NCBI GenBank assembly: GCA_003284565.1
Contig: QBXO01000005.1
Location: 1-64,000, forward strand
DNA from: SAR116 cluster bacterium AG-321-K23
GTDB lineage: Bacteria > Pseudomonadota > Alphaproteobacteria > Puniceispirillales > Marisalimonadaceae
Reading direction: 5' to 3'
DNA: 64,000 nt
This document shows positions 10,114 through 19,923 of this stretch, piece after piece. Below the pieces are notes generated by a model that saw only the letters and a list, made by a program, of their open reading frames with translations, ran no database searches and was not told the DNA's origin. Both the position numbers and the translations under genes were made by a program. Position 1 is the first letter of the stretch; every line of letters starts with the position of its first letter.

Positions 10114-11340
10114 TTATGAACTTACTTTGTTAATTTTACGATTTTCAAATGCATTAGCTATTAATACATAAAAAACACCTATAATGCCTCCAAAAACCAT
10201 GGCTAACGCATAATATAGATTTAGGTTTTTCTTATTTTTTTCTACAAAATCAGTTGTAGCAACTTTTACTATCGTTGCTTTAAAATCAGTTTGATTTAAA
10301 GGGGTTTCATTAAATAATTTTACAGCTCTTTGTATAGTCTTGTCTTGTTTTAATTTTCTTTTTTGTTTTTCTAGTTCATATAAATCATCTATAAACGCGT
10401 ATTTATCTTTCCTAGCATTTATTTGTTTGATTTCTTCTTCTATTGCTAAATAACCCCTTAGATAAAATGGGTTATCTATCATATAAATATTTTTTAAATT
10501 TTTATTAAATGTGTATTGAGTAGCTAAATTTTGAGAAGGATTGGTGTTGTTTTCAATTTTCAATTTTCTAGCTATAGCTGCTTGTTCAGTTAAAAAAGCT
10601 ATCCTATTTCTTATAGATCTTTCATAGTCTTCTTTGATGTTATCAATTTTTACTTCCAAATCTTCAAAATCAAAGTTCTTTTTTTGCTGCTGAACAGATA
10701 CTATCGTTTCAAAACGACTAATTATAGTGTTTTTCACACTTTTATTTGCTTCATTTTTAACAAAGGAAAGTAACTGTTTCCATTTATCTTTATCGTTATA
10801 TTCTCCAATTAGCACATAATGTAAACGTGTCTCACCGTTTGTTTTTCTATCTTTATTAATGGGTTTAAGAATTTGAATGTTAGATACAAATCTTTCAATT
10901 GCCTCTCTATAATCAATTTCAGTCTTAAAAGTATCTTTGTTAATTAGATTAAACTTCTTAACACCAGTTGCTAATAAAGTGCCTTTTTCTATTTGTTCAA
11001 TGTATGAATTTAAGAGAGATTCTTTTGTAATTTCAAAAATACTATCTTCTATATTAAAAATATCTTTTCTTACTTCTATATTAAAAATATCTTTTCTTAC
11101 AATTTTTTTAAGGGATGAATTAAACAGTGAATATTTGTCTAAGTCAGAACTGGTAATAGGTTTAATCTCAGTAGTTGCAGTAAAATTTCTATCAGTATCA
11201 GGTTTGACAATATTAAAACTAAAGACTGATATTAGAGAAAGAGCTATTATAGACGCAATTTTCCATTTCCCATTCCAAATGATTTGTATTAAGCTGAGTA
11301 AATCAATCTCGTCATCATAACTTGAAAAAATGTTAGCCAT
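10114..11340 (-). CDS. Wzz-type chain length determinant / polysaccharide co-polymerase
   Basis: N-terminal DEIDLLSLIQIIWNGKWKI followed by TM, C-terminal TM LNLYYALAMVFGGIIGVFYVLIANAFENRK; coiled-coil-rich middle. Confidence 0.88.
   Translation of the reverse strand: MANIFSSYDDEIDLLSLIQIIWNGKWKIASIIALSLISVFSFNIVKPDTDRNFTATTEIKPITSSDLDKYSLFNSSLKKIVRKDIFNIEVRKDIFNIEDSIFEITKESLLNSYIEQIEKGTLLATGVKKFNLINKDTFKTEIDYREAIERFVSNIQILKPINKDRKTNGETRLHYVLIGEYNDKDKWKQLLSFVKNEANKSVKNTIISRFETIVSVQQQKKNFDFEDLEVKIDNIKEDYERSIRNRIAFLTEQAAIARKLKIENNTNPSQNLATQYTFNKNLKNIYMIDNPFYLRGYLAIEEEIKQINARKDKYAFIDDLYELEKQKRKLKQDKTIQRAVKLFNETPLNQTDFKATIVKVATTDFVEKNKKNLNLYYALAMVFGGIIGVFYVLIANAFENRKINKVSS
11047..11100. repeat. 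Perfect 27-bp tandem duplication (2 copies) inside wzz, in frame
   Basis: ttctatattaaaaatatcttttcttac repeated head to tail; encodes the duplicated VRKDIFNIE in the protein. Confidence 0.95.
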
Positions 11341-11458
11341 TATAGATTACCTAAATTAATTAGAATATAACCTTTTAAAAAAAACTTCATATTTCTAAGC
11401 TATTAATACTATTAAGTAAACATTACAACATTTAACTTTTTAAATTAGATAATTATTT

Positions 11459-11600
11459 TATTGTTATTCTATAAGAAGTGTGTGAAAAATTACTTGTAGG
11501 GTATTTTAAAAGTAATAGAATTTTTATAAACAAAAACCCAATTGATTAAATTTTTAAAATTATAGCCAATTATCTATAACCCATTGAGGGGTCTTCAATT
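11459..11600. repeat. Right copy of degenerate direct repeat bracketing wzz; contains decayed tail of the D-hydroxyacid dehydrogenase
   Basis: Plus-strand reading EVCEKLLVGYFKSNRIFINKNPID* parallels EVYEKFFNGYLKAIEAFINKKPINQIF* of the gene at 8962-9918. Confidence 0.75.
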
Positions 11601-12297
11601 GTTTATAAAGTTTTTTGTAAAGTTGTGATTTTTTAACTGGCCAGTGACCGTTAATAACGTCATCAGGGTCAGGTTTACCAGTAAAAGCAACGATAGATGT
11701 GTCTTTGGGAAGTTTTGCAGGTTTCCAAATTCTAAATGGCCAGCGAGGAAGAAGGTTATGTTTAAAACTCTTACACCATTCATTTGGCCAAAAAGCCTGA
11801 TCTTTAATTTGCTTACTTAAGTAAACTTGTTCTATATGGTATTTTTTCCAATATTTTTGTGGATTTTTTTGAAATTTTTTGAAAATTGAATTATGCTTTC
11901 CAATGTGAAATCTAAAACAACTAGTATTCCCAATATTTTCTCCTATTTGAGTCCAATTTTCAATAACGCAATAAGAACCTGGTTTAAAATCAAAAAACCG
12001 GTCCAAATTACCAGTTATAACCAAATCTAAATCTAAAAATAATACATCACCTTTTAAATCATAAAGAGGCCATTGCCACAAACTCATTTTTCTCCATGGT
12101 GTGTTGGCAATGGTCTCAGGTAAAGAGATTTTTGGTAGAGGTTTACAAATTATATCCTTATTAATATTATTTGTATTGTCGGTGAAACAGTAAAGTTGAG
12201 TTGGACATTTGGTATGTTTTTTTATTGATTTGTATAGTCTATTTACGTATTCATGACCGTATCTTGAGCCCCATTTCATGCATATGATAGTTTGCAA
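11560..12297 (-). CDS. Glycosyltransferase
   Basis: GDVLFLDLDLVITGNLDRFFDF DxD-type motif typical of GT8-like enzymes. Confidence 0.8.
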   Translation of the reverse strand: MQTIICMKWGSRYGHEYVNRLYKSIKKHTKCPTQLYCFTDNTNNINKDIICKPLPKISLPETIANTPWRKMSLWQWPLYDLKGDVLFLDLDLVITGNLDRFFDFKPGSYCVIENWTQIGENIGNTSCFRFHIGKHNSIFKKFQKNPQKYWKKYHIEQVYLSKQIKDQAFWPNEWCKSFKHNLLPRWPFRIWKPAKLPKDTSIVAFTGKPDPDDVINGHWPVKKSQLYKKLYKQLKTPQWVIDNWL

Positions 12298-12379
12298 TTT
12301 AAAGCCTTATTATAAAAAAATATTAAGATAATTAAAATAAACCTATAACATAATTAATTATTTTACTAATAATGAAATC

Positions 12380-13477
12380 ATGAAAATAAATATTTTATTA
12401 CCCTTCAAAGAAAAATTTGATAAAAATAGAGCTTCTTCAGTTTCTATTACAGTCAGAAATAATTTGCTTCATTCTAATTATTTAAATCAAATAAAAATTT
12501 TTGGTCAAAATACAGAGAATCCCCTTTTTAAAAATAATTTTTTTGGGTTAAAATATTCTATTTTATCTTTTAAAAGTAAAAATAAATTTTTGGCTAATGA
12601 AATGTTGAAAGTAATTTCTGAAGATTTAGACCAAAACCAGTTGATAGAAATTCACAATAGGCCATACCTTGTAGAAGAAATAACAAGGGGAAATAAATTT
12701 GCTGTTAGTTTGTTTTTTCATAATGACCCGCAAACAATGAAGGGTTCAAAATCAATTAGAGAAAGAGAAAATATTTTATCAAAATGTGCCGCTATATTTT
12801 GCGTTAGTGAGTTTGTTAAGAAAAAATTTCTAGAGGGAATTAATGAAAATTTTCAAAAAGTTCACGTATTATATAACGGAATTGAAAAAAAACTTAAAAA
12901 ATTTCCAATAAAGAAAAAAGAAATTTTGTTTGTTGGAAGGTTAGTGACTGAAAAAGGAGTACATCTTTACGTTGATGCTATTAAAGATATAGCTCAAAAG
13001 TATCCTGATTGGAGTTTTGGCCTCATTGGCTCCTTGAAATTAGGAGACAATAAACATAGTGACCTTTATTCAAATGATATAATAAAAAAAATGAAGGCTA
13101 TTGGTCCTCAAGCTCAATTTCACGGATTTAAAAATCAAGAATTTGTTGAAGAAAAAATGGAAAGTGCCTCAATTATTGTTATACCTTCAATATGGGAAGA
13201 ACCTTTTGGATTAGTGGCTGCTGAGGCAATGTGTAATGGAGCATGTATTATAGCTTCAAAAGTTGGAGGTATTCCAGAAATAATTAAGGATAATGGAGTA
13301 TTAATAGATAATATAAATCTTAAAAAATTATCGTCAACGATAGATTTTTTAATTAAAAACAATCAGCTAAGAGAAAATTATCAAAGAAAAGCATGGAAAA
13401 ATTTTGAACTTTCTTCTGAAGTATCAAGCCAAAAGTTAGACCACTTTAGACAATTGATTAGTTCAAAGTATCTCTAG
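12380..13477 (+). CDS. Glycosyltransferase family 4
   Basis: EILFVGRLVTEKGVHLYVDAI; SIWEEPFGLVAAEAMCNGACIIASKVGGIPEII. Confidence 0.92.
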   Translation: MKINILLPFKEKFDKNRASSVSITVRNNLLHSNYLNQIKIFGQNTENPLFKNNFFGLKYSILSFKSKNKFLANEMLKVISEDLDQNQLIEIHNRPYLVEEITRGNKFAVSLFFHNDPQTMKGSKSIRERENILSKCAAIFCVSEFVKKKFLEGINENFQKVHVLYNGIEKKLKKFPIKKKEILFVGRLVTEKGVHLYVDAIKDIAQKYPDWSFGLIGSLKLGDNKHSDLYSNDIIKKMKAIGPQAQFHGFKNQEFVEEKMESASIIVIPSIWEEPFGLVAAEAMCNGACIIASKVGGIPEIIKDNGVLIDNINLKKLSSTIDFLIKNNQLRENYQRKAWKNFELSSEVSSQKLDHFRQLISSKYL

Positions 13478-14756
13478 CTTTTCTCCATCCCTGAAATTGT
13501 GAAATAGCAAAAGCTATTGCGAACCAAATAAATAAATTTCCCCACTGACCATAGAAACTTCCAAATTGTTGAATTGGAAAAAACAATCCAAATGGAATAA
13601 CAAAAGCTGTGGCTGCCATTGGACAATTAAAATTTTCAAATCTTGCCTTATAACATGTAGTAATCAGTGAGCCAAACATAACACATCCTAATAATAAACC
13701 AATTGCACCCACTTCAGCAAACAATTGTATGTAAAAGTTGTGAGGATGATTTCCACAATAATTTCTTCCTGGCAACCATTCTGGAAGGTTTGTATCTAAA
13801 TTAGCACAAGTATTTCTGGTGCCTGAAGGTCCAATACCCTTAATAGGATTAATCAATCCCTGCTGAATTCCACCACGCCAAGCACCCCAATATTCATTAT
13901 TATTAGAGGTATTAGTTATTGGTATACTATTTAAAAAGGCTTCTCCATACCTTCTTGATAAATCAGGACGACTTAAAAAAAGAGCTAAAACACCTATAAC
14001 TTCAATAAAGATTAATGATGAAATAATTATAAACTTTGGTTTCCAAACAAAGCTTGCTATTATACCTCCACAAGCTAGAAGAAGAAAATTAGTTCTTTCA
14101 CCAGTTAACACAATTACAATAATAGACACTAACACAATCATACCAGAAAATATGCTTGCTTTGCTTTTTTTACTAACTGCTGTAGCCATTAAAATACAAA
14201 ACAAAGGTAGTGAAACTTTAGCAACATAACCACCTGGGATTAGATCCCCATATGGCCAAGTTAACCTTGGTTTAGGTTCAATAAGTGTTTCGGCAATCAA
14301 AATACCACACATTAATAGCATTCCTATTAACATAGACATTAACATCAAAACTCTGATTTCTCTATCTTTTGCAAGCCATACTTGTGCAGCGGCTACATAG
14401 AGTGGAAAGCGGATCCAAACAAATCCTTGTTGAAATGTAAAAAAAGGATCTGTACTCGTAACAGCTGAGAACAAGCCAAACAACCACAGAACTAATGCGC
14501 TTTTAAACCAAATTTGAGACGTCCAATCCCAATCTTTATTTTTAATGCATCTTAATAAAAAAATTATACCAATTAAAGTAAGCCATAAATCAGCAGGGTC
14601 TCTCTCTATTAAATAAATAAATGGTCCCAAGAGCCAAAAAATGGTCATTGATTTTTCAAAGGTATTTAAGCTCTTTATTTTATTTGAACCGTCTTCCCAA
14701 CTTTTAGAAAAGTTAAGCTCTGGAATAGAAATATATTTTAAAATCATTGGAACCAA
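13458..14756 (-). CDS. O-antigen ligase family protein
   Basis: Multi-TM; GIGPSGTR... NHPHNFYIQLFAEVGAIGLLLG Wzy_C/WaaL motif. Confidence 0.88.
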   Translation of the reverse strand: MVPMILKYISIPELNFSKSWEDGSNKIKSLNTFEKSMTIFWLLGPFIYLIERDPADLWLTLIGIIFLLRCIKNKDWDWTSQIWFKSALVLWLFGLFSAVTSTDPFFTFQQGFVWIRFPLYVAAAQVWLAKDREIRVLMLMSMLIGMLLMCGILIAETLIEPKPRLTWPYGDLIPGGYVAKVSLPLFCILMATAVSKKSKASIFSGMIVLVSIIVIVLTGERTNFLLLACGGIIASFVWKPKFIIISSLIFIEVIGVLALFLSRPDLSRRYGEAFLNSIPITNTSNNNEYWGAWRGGIQQGLINPIKGIGPSGTRNTCANLDTNLPEWLPGRNYCGNHPHNFYIQLFAEVGAIGLLLGCVMFGSLITTCYKARFENFNCPMAATAFVIPFGLFFPIQQFGSFYGQWGNLFIWFAIAFAISQFQGWRKARDTLN

Positions 14757-14918
14757 AAATTAAAGTTATAATTTTATGTCTTTATACAATTTATTATTAA
14801 AAACAATAATTAATATTATTACTGGTATAAATATACTTTTAAAGAGAATAATTACTGAACTTATTTTATATTTCTGGAAGTTCGTCTAAGTTTATAAAAA
14901 AGGTATGTTGAATAATAA

Positions 14919-16367
14919 TTATTTTGCTCCAATTTCTATTTTATTTCTTATGAACCATAAACAAATTAATGAAGGAATTACCATTATTGTAGTTAAAACA
15001 AAAAAAGTTACCCAATCACCATTTAACCAATCAACAAGAGCTCCTGAAGATGAAGCGAGGGTCGTTCTTCCAGCAGTTCCTATAGAAGCAAGTAAAGCAT
15101 ATTGAGTTGCAGTATAAGTCCTATCAACTAATAATGAAATAAATGCAACAAAAGCTACTGTTGCAAATGCTGCTGTAATGTCATCAGCTATAACAGCTAT
15201 TGCAAATAATAATTCAGATTTACCAGTCCATGCTAAAATTGCAAATAAGAGGTTTGTTAAAGCCATTAACCCTCCAGCAAAGAACATTGTTTTAATTGTT
15301 CCTGACCTCATTGCCATAATACCACCTAACAATGTGAAAATAACAGTTGTGACCCAGCCAAGACCTTTTGAGTAAATAGCAATCTGTCCTTTAGAAAACC
15401 CAATTTCTTTATAAAAAACAATAGACATACGTCCAAGAAACGCTTCGCCAATTTTGAATAAAAAAACAAAACCTAATATTCCTAAAGCTATACTCAAGCC
15501 ATTTCTTTTAAAAAAACTTGTAATAGGTCCACTAATAGTACCTGTAATGTACGCAAATAAATTAGTAACAAAATTTTTAGAGCCAAGTTTATTTAAAATT
15601 ATTTCATCAGTTTGTTTTTGTTTTATTTGTCTGTTATTGTCTATTGGTTCATGAATAAATAGCAAGCCAATATTCATTAAAATTACTATAATCCCCAATA
15701 CTAGAAAAGTTGCCTGCCAGTAATCTGAAATACCAATATTTTCAAAATATTCTGCTACAAATAAAGCTATTACACCTCCAAGTTTATAGCCAGTCCACCA
15801 ACCTACCACTGCAATTGCAGCACCAGCTGCCATAGCCTTTCCTTCATTTTCATTAATTTGTTCAATTCTCAGAGCATCAACAGTTACGTCCTGTGTGGCT
15901 GAAGCTATAGCAATAATTAATCCAATTAAAATTAATAGAGTTAAGTTTTGAGTTGGGTTTATTAAACTCCACATTATTAAACTAATTAAAATTGTAGCTT
16001 GCATTAGCAGTATCCATCCCTTTCTATGACCAAGTTTTTGGGTCAAAAGGGGTATGCGAATTCTATCTATCATTGGAGCCCATAAATAATTAAATGCGTA
16101 AACACCAAAAATTAATCCAGCAAATCCAATAGTAGATCTACTCAGCCCTTCTTCTTTTAGCCAGAGGCTTAAACTACTAGCGATTAGAACCCATGGAAAT
16201 CCACTAATAGCACCAAGAAGTAAAATCCTTAGCATTCTAATATCTTTATAAACTAAAATTAATTGAGACCAGCTTTGTTTTTTTTCTGCCATAATATAAA
16301 TATTCCAAAAATGTTTTAAGAATTCTACTCTTATTTTAAAAAAAATATATGTTTTTTGTTTGATCAA
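14919..16367 (-). CDS. AmpG-like MFS permease (muropeptide transporter family)
   Basis: APMIDRIRIPLLTQKLGHRKGWILLMQ, TQDVTVDALRIEQINENEGKAMAAG. Confidence 0.82.
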   Translation of the reverse strand: MIKQKTYIFFKIRVEFLKHFWNIYIMAEKKQSWSQLILVYKDIRMLRILLLGAISGFPWVLIASSLSLWLKEEGLSRSTIGFAGLIFGVYAFNYLWAPMIDRIRIPLLTQKLGHRKGWILLMQATILISLIMWSLINPTQNLTLLILIGLIIAIASATQDVTVDALRIEQINENEGKAMAAGAAIAVVGWWTGYKLGGVIALFVAEYFENIGISDYWQATFLVLGIIVILMNIGLLFIHEPIDNNRQIKQKQTDEIILNKLGSKNFVTNLFAYITGTISGPITSFFKRNGLSIALGILGFVFLFKIGEAFLGRMSIVFYKEIGFSKGQIAIYSKGLGWVTTVIFTLLGGIMAMRSGTIKTMFFAGGLMALTNLLFAILAWTGKSELLFAIAVIADDITAAFATVAFVAFISLLVDRTYTATQYALLASIGTAGRTTLASSSGALVDWLNGDWVTFFVLTTIMVIPSLICLWFIRNKIEIGAK

Positions 16368-16384
16368 ACTATCTATACTTAATT

Positions 16385-16927
16385 ATGAAAAAAAATTGGT
16401 TGATTATAAAACTTAACAAAAAGTATTACTTGAAAGTCGATAATAAGGTACTTGAATGTCAAATTGGCAAAGGGGGCCTCAAGAATGTACAAAAAAAGAC
16501 TGAGGGTGATAAAGCAACACCAATTGGGAAATGGTATTTAAAATCACTGTATTATAGATCTGACAGTATTTTAAGGCCAAGGCTTAAGAAAAAAAATGCA
16601 TTAAAAATAAATAAAATAACAAAAAATTGTGGATGGTGTGATGACATATCAAGTAATTTTTATAACAAATACTTAAAAATTAATAATTTTAAGTCAGTAG
16701 ATCTAAATTATGAAAACTTATGGAGACAAGATGAAGTTTATGACATTGTTATTGTAACTTCTCATAATACTAAACCAACAATTAGAAACAAAGGAAGTGC
16801 AATTTTTATACATTGTAGTTTCTATGATTATAGGAGCACTGCAGGATGTATTGCACTGAAAAAAAAAGATTTAGTTTTTCTTCTGAAAAATCTGAAAGAT
16901 AAAACATTTATAAAAATCAAAAATTAA
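16385..16927 (+). CDS. L,D-transpeptidase (YkuD) family protein
   Basis: KATPIGKWYL; IFIHCSFYDYRSTAGCIAL catalytic His/Cys region. Confidence 0.88.
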   Translation: MKKNWLIIKLNKKYYLKVDNKVLECQIGKGGLKNVQKKTEGDKATPIGKWYLKSLYYRSDSILRPRLKKKNALKINKITKNCGWCDDISSNFYNKYLKINNFKSVDLNYENLWRQDEVYDIVIVTSHNTKPTIRNKGSAIFIHCSFYDYRSTAGCIALKKKDLVFLLKNLKDKTFIKIKN

Positions 16928-17005
16928 TATTATAAAATATAAAACTTTACAGAATTAATTAATCGAATTAAAAGTTAATTTTTTTACTAAAATTGGGGTT
17001 TAAAC

Positions 17006-19012
17006 ATGCCATATTCTTTAATATCAATAGTTCTGGGTCTTTTAGGCTTATTGTCTGCTTATGCAGTATATCTTAAGGTAAAGTCTTCTCCCGAAGGTGA
17101 AGGGCGTGTAAAAGAGATAGGAGACGAAATTCATCTTGGCGCTATGGTGTTTATGTCTGCAGAATATAAAAGATTAGCTGTTTTTTGTTTAATTTGTATA
17201 TTGGCTCTTTATTTTTCCCTAGGTTGGCAAACTGCTGCGTCTTTTCTCCTTGGTGCATTATGTTCTGGTACTGCTGGTTTTATAGGAATGTATGCGGCCA
17301 CAAAAGCTAATGTAAGAACAGCGGTAGCAGCTAAAGAAAAAGGCGCATCTGAAGCTCTAAATATTGCATTTTTTGGGGGCTCAGTTATGGGCCTTACAGT
17401 TGGGGCGATGGGATTGTTTGGGATTGGTACTTTATTTTATTATTTTGCAGGTGACGTTGAAACCATTCATGCAATTGAAGGTTTTGCAATGGGCGCCTCT
17501 TCAGTTGCCTTGTTTTCAAGAGTTGGTGGAGGTATTTTTACAAAAAGTGCGGATGTTGGAGCTGATTTAGTTGGAAAAGTTGAGGCAGGTATTCCAGAAG
17601 ATGATCCTAGAAATCCTGCAGTCATTGCTGATAACGTTGGAGATAACGTCGGTGACGTAGCAGGCATGGGTTCAGATATTTTTGAATCTTACTGCGGATC
17701 AATGATAGCTTGCATTGCACTTGCTGCTTCAATGACAAGTGTTACAATAACTAACCTTGGTGGCAATCAATTTTTATTGCAATTTATGCCTTTAGCTCTG
17801 GCTTCTTTAGGATTAATATGTTCACTGTTAGGAATAATTACTGTAAAAGTTTTCTCTTCTAAAAGTCCTGAAATAGCTCTCAGATATGGTACAATTGGAT
17901 CTGCAGTATTTTTTGTTATAACATCATACTTTCTAATTAATTTAATGGGAGTTTCATCAGGCGTTTGGATTGCAGTATTAGTAGGATCGGTTGGTGGTAT
18001 TGTTGTTGGATTAATAACCGAATATTACACTGGAGGTGGTCCGGTAAAGAAAATAGCTAAGGATGGCGAAACTGGCCCAGCTACAGTTATGATATCCGGT
18101 CTTGCTACTGGTATGCAATCAGTCGCTATTCCAGTTTTTACAATCGTAGTAATTATTTTTGTTTCTAACATTTTTGCAGGTCTTTATGGAGTTGGTATTG
18201 CTGCTGTTGGTATGTTGAGCACTGTTGGCATTACAATGGCGATTGATGCCTATGGGCCTGTGGCGGATAATGCAGGTGGAATTGCAGAGATGTCAGAAAT
18301 GGGTAAGGAAACCAGAGAAATAACTGATTCTCTTGACGAAGTAGGAAACACTACTGCAGCTATTGGTAAGGGTTTTGCAATAAGTGCAGCAGCACTAGCA
18401 GCGTTAGCATTAATAAGTGCTTATATTGAAAAAATTTCCAGTAAAGACGCAAGCTTTGTTTTAGCTATCAATGACCCACTAGTTTTGTGTGGGATGTTTT
18501 TAGGTGGTATCTTCCCTTTCTTAGTAAGTTCTATGACAATGACGGCCGTAGGTGACGCAGCCTTTGATATGATTAAAGAAGTTAGAAGACAATTTAGAGA
18601 AATACCAGGTTTATTAGAGGGGAAAGCCAAGCCTGATACAGCTAGTTGTGTTGATATTGCGACTAGAGCTGCATTAAGGAAAATGATTGGTCCTGGAACT
18701 CTTGCCGTTTTATCTCCTGTAATTATTGGTTTTTTACTAGGGCCTAAAGCACTTGGAGGCATGCTAGGTGGAGCTCTAATTTGCTGTGTGATGATGGCTT
18801 TAATGATGTCAAATGCTGGAGGTGCATGGGATAATGCAAAGAAGTTTGTAGAAAAAGGAAACTTTGGTGGCAAAGGCTCTGATGTTCATAAAGCCGCTGT
18901 TGTAGGTGATACTGTCGGTGATCCCCTAAAAGATACATCAGGTCCTTCTATGAACATCTTAATTAATGTTATGGCCATAGTAAGTTTAGTTATTGCACCA
19001 TTATTAATTTAA
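17006..19012 (+). CDS. hppA: Membrane-bound ion-translocating pyrophosphatase
   Basis: [47 protein letters not shown] substrate-binding motif; 668 aa multi-[14 protein letters not shown]. Confidence 0.97.
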   Translation: MPYSLISIVLGLLGLLSAYAVYLKVKSSPEGEGRVKEIGDEIHLGAMVFMSAEYKRLAVFCLICILALYFSLGWQTAASFLLGALCSGTAGFIGMYAATKANVRTAVAAKEKGASEALNIAFFGGSVMGLTVGAMGLFGIGTLFYYFAGDVETIHAIEGFAMGASSVALFSRVGGGIFTKSADVGADLVGKVEAGIPEDDPRNPAVIADNVGDNVGDVAGMGSDIFESYCGSMIACIALAASMTSVTITNLGGNQFLLQFMPLALASLGLICSLLGIITVKVFSSKSPEIALRYGTIGSAVFFVITSYFLINLMGVSSGVWIAVLVGSVGGIVVGLITEYYTGGGPVKKIAKDGETGPATVMISGLATGMQSVAIPVFTIVVIIFVSNIFAGLYGVGIAAVGMLSTVGITMAIDAYGPVADNAGGIAEMSEMGKETREITDSLDEVGNTTAAIGKGFAISAAALAALALISAYIEKISSKDASFVLAINDPLVLCGMFLGGIFPFLVSSMTMTAVGDAAFDMIKEVRRQFREIPGLLEGKAKPDTASCVDIATRAALRKMIGPGTLAVLSPVIIGFLLGPKALGGMLGGALICCVMMALMMSNAGGAWDNAKKFVEKGNFGGKGSDVHKAAVVGDTVGDPLKDTSGPSMNILINVMAIVSLVIAPLLI

Positions 19013-19050
19013 TTAATTAAATATGAATAAAGATATTATTCTTTATAGCT

Positions 19051-19923
19051 TTATTTATTAAAATTAACAATTGCAGAGAAATCTAGCTCGCCTTTATTAT
19101 CATCAACCATTTGCTTAAAATTTTCCTGAGATTTTGTGCCAAAAGGAGCTTTTGTTTTTGTGTCTTTTATAGCTTTTAATGCAATTGTAAGATCTTTAAG
19201 CATTAGATTTCCAGAAAATCCAGGTTGAAAATTATTATCAGCAGGACTGCTAGGTCCTACGCCTCTAATAGGACAATATGTATTGATAGCCCAACAGTTA
19301 CCAGTAGAAGTTGATAATACATCAAACAATTTTTTTAAATCTAGGCCCAAATTTTCTCCAAGATTAAATGCTTCTCCTACACCTATCATTGTTGTTGCTA
19401 AAAGCATATTATTACAAGCTTTAGCTGCTTGTCCTGAGCCTGCAGATCCACATAAAACTGATTTTTTACCCATAACTTCAAACAAAGGTAACATTAAGTT
19501 ATACGCTTTTTCATTTCCACCGACGATAAAGGTAAGCGTTCCATCTTTAGCTCCACCGACGCCACCTGATACAGGAGCGTCGAGAGACAAAAGGCTTTTC
19601 TCACCACATATTTTGTGTAACTTTTTAGCTGTCTTTACGTCAATAGTTGAACAATCAGTAAGTAGTGTATTGGGCTTTAATCTATTTACAATATTTTCAT
19701 AAACCTTTTCCACAATTTCCCCATTAGGTAGCATTGTTATTACTATATCAACATCATCTGGAATTTCATTTAAACTAGAAGCTTTGTATATACCGCTAGG
19801 AATTAGATCATCTATAAATTTTTCATTAATGTCGTAACCAATAACCTCATAATTAGCGTTCAAAAGATTTACAACCATTTTTGACCCCATATTGCCTAAG
19901 CCAATAAATCCAATTTTTTTCAT
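19051..19923 (-). CDS. 3-hydroxyisobutyrate dehydrogenase / beta-hydroxyacid dehydrogenase family
   Basis: KIGFIGLGNMGSKMVVNLLNANYEVIGYDIN; DAPVSGGVGGAKDGTLTFIVGG. Confidence 0.93.
   Translation of the reverse strand: MKKIGFIGLGNMGSKMVVNLLNANYEVIGYDINEKFIDDLIPSGIYKASSLNEIPDDVDIVITMLPNGEIVEKVYENIVNRLKPNTLLTDCSTIDVKTAKKLHKICGEKSLLSLDAPVSGGVGGAKDGTLTFIVGGNEKAYNLMLPLFEVMGKKSVLCGSAGSGQAAKACNNMLLATTMIGVGEAFNLGENLGLDLKKLFDVLSTSTGNCWAINTYCPIRGVGPSSPADNNFQPGFSGNLMLKDLTIALKAIKDTKTKAPFGTKSQENFKQMVDDNKGELDFSAIVNFNK

Noticed and set aside
18421-18873. 150-aa minus-strand ORF
   Set aside because: Antisense shadow of hppA; composition mirrors the sense codons
19283-19702. 139-aa plus-strand ORF
   Set aside because: Antisense to the hydroxyisobutyrate dehydrogenase-like gene
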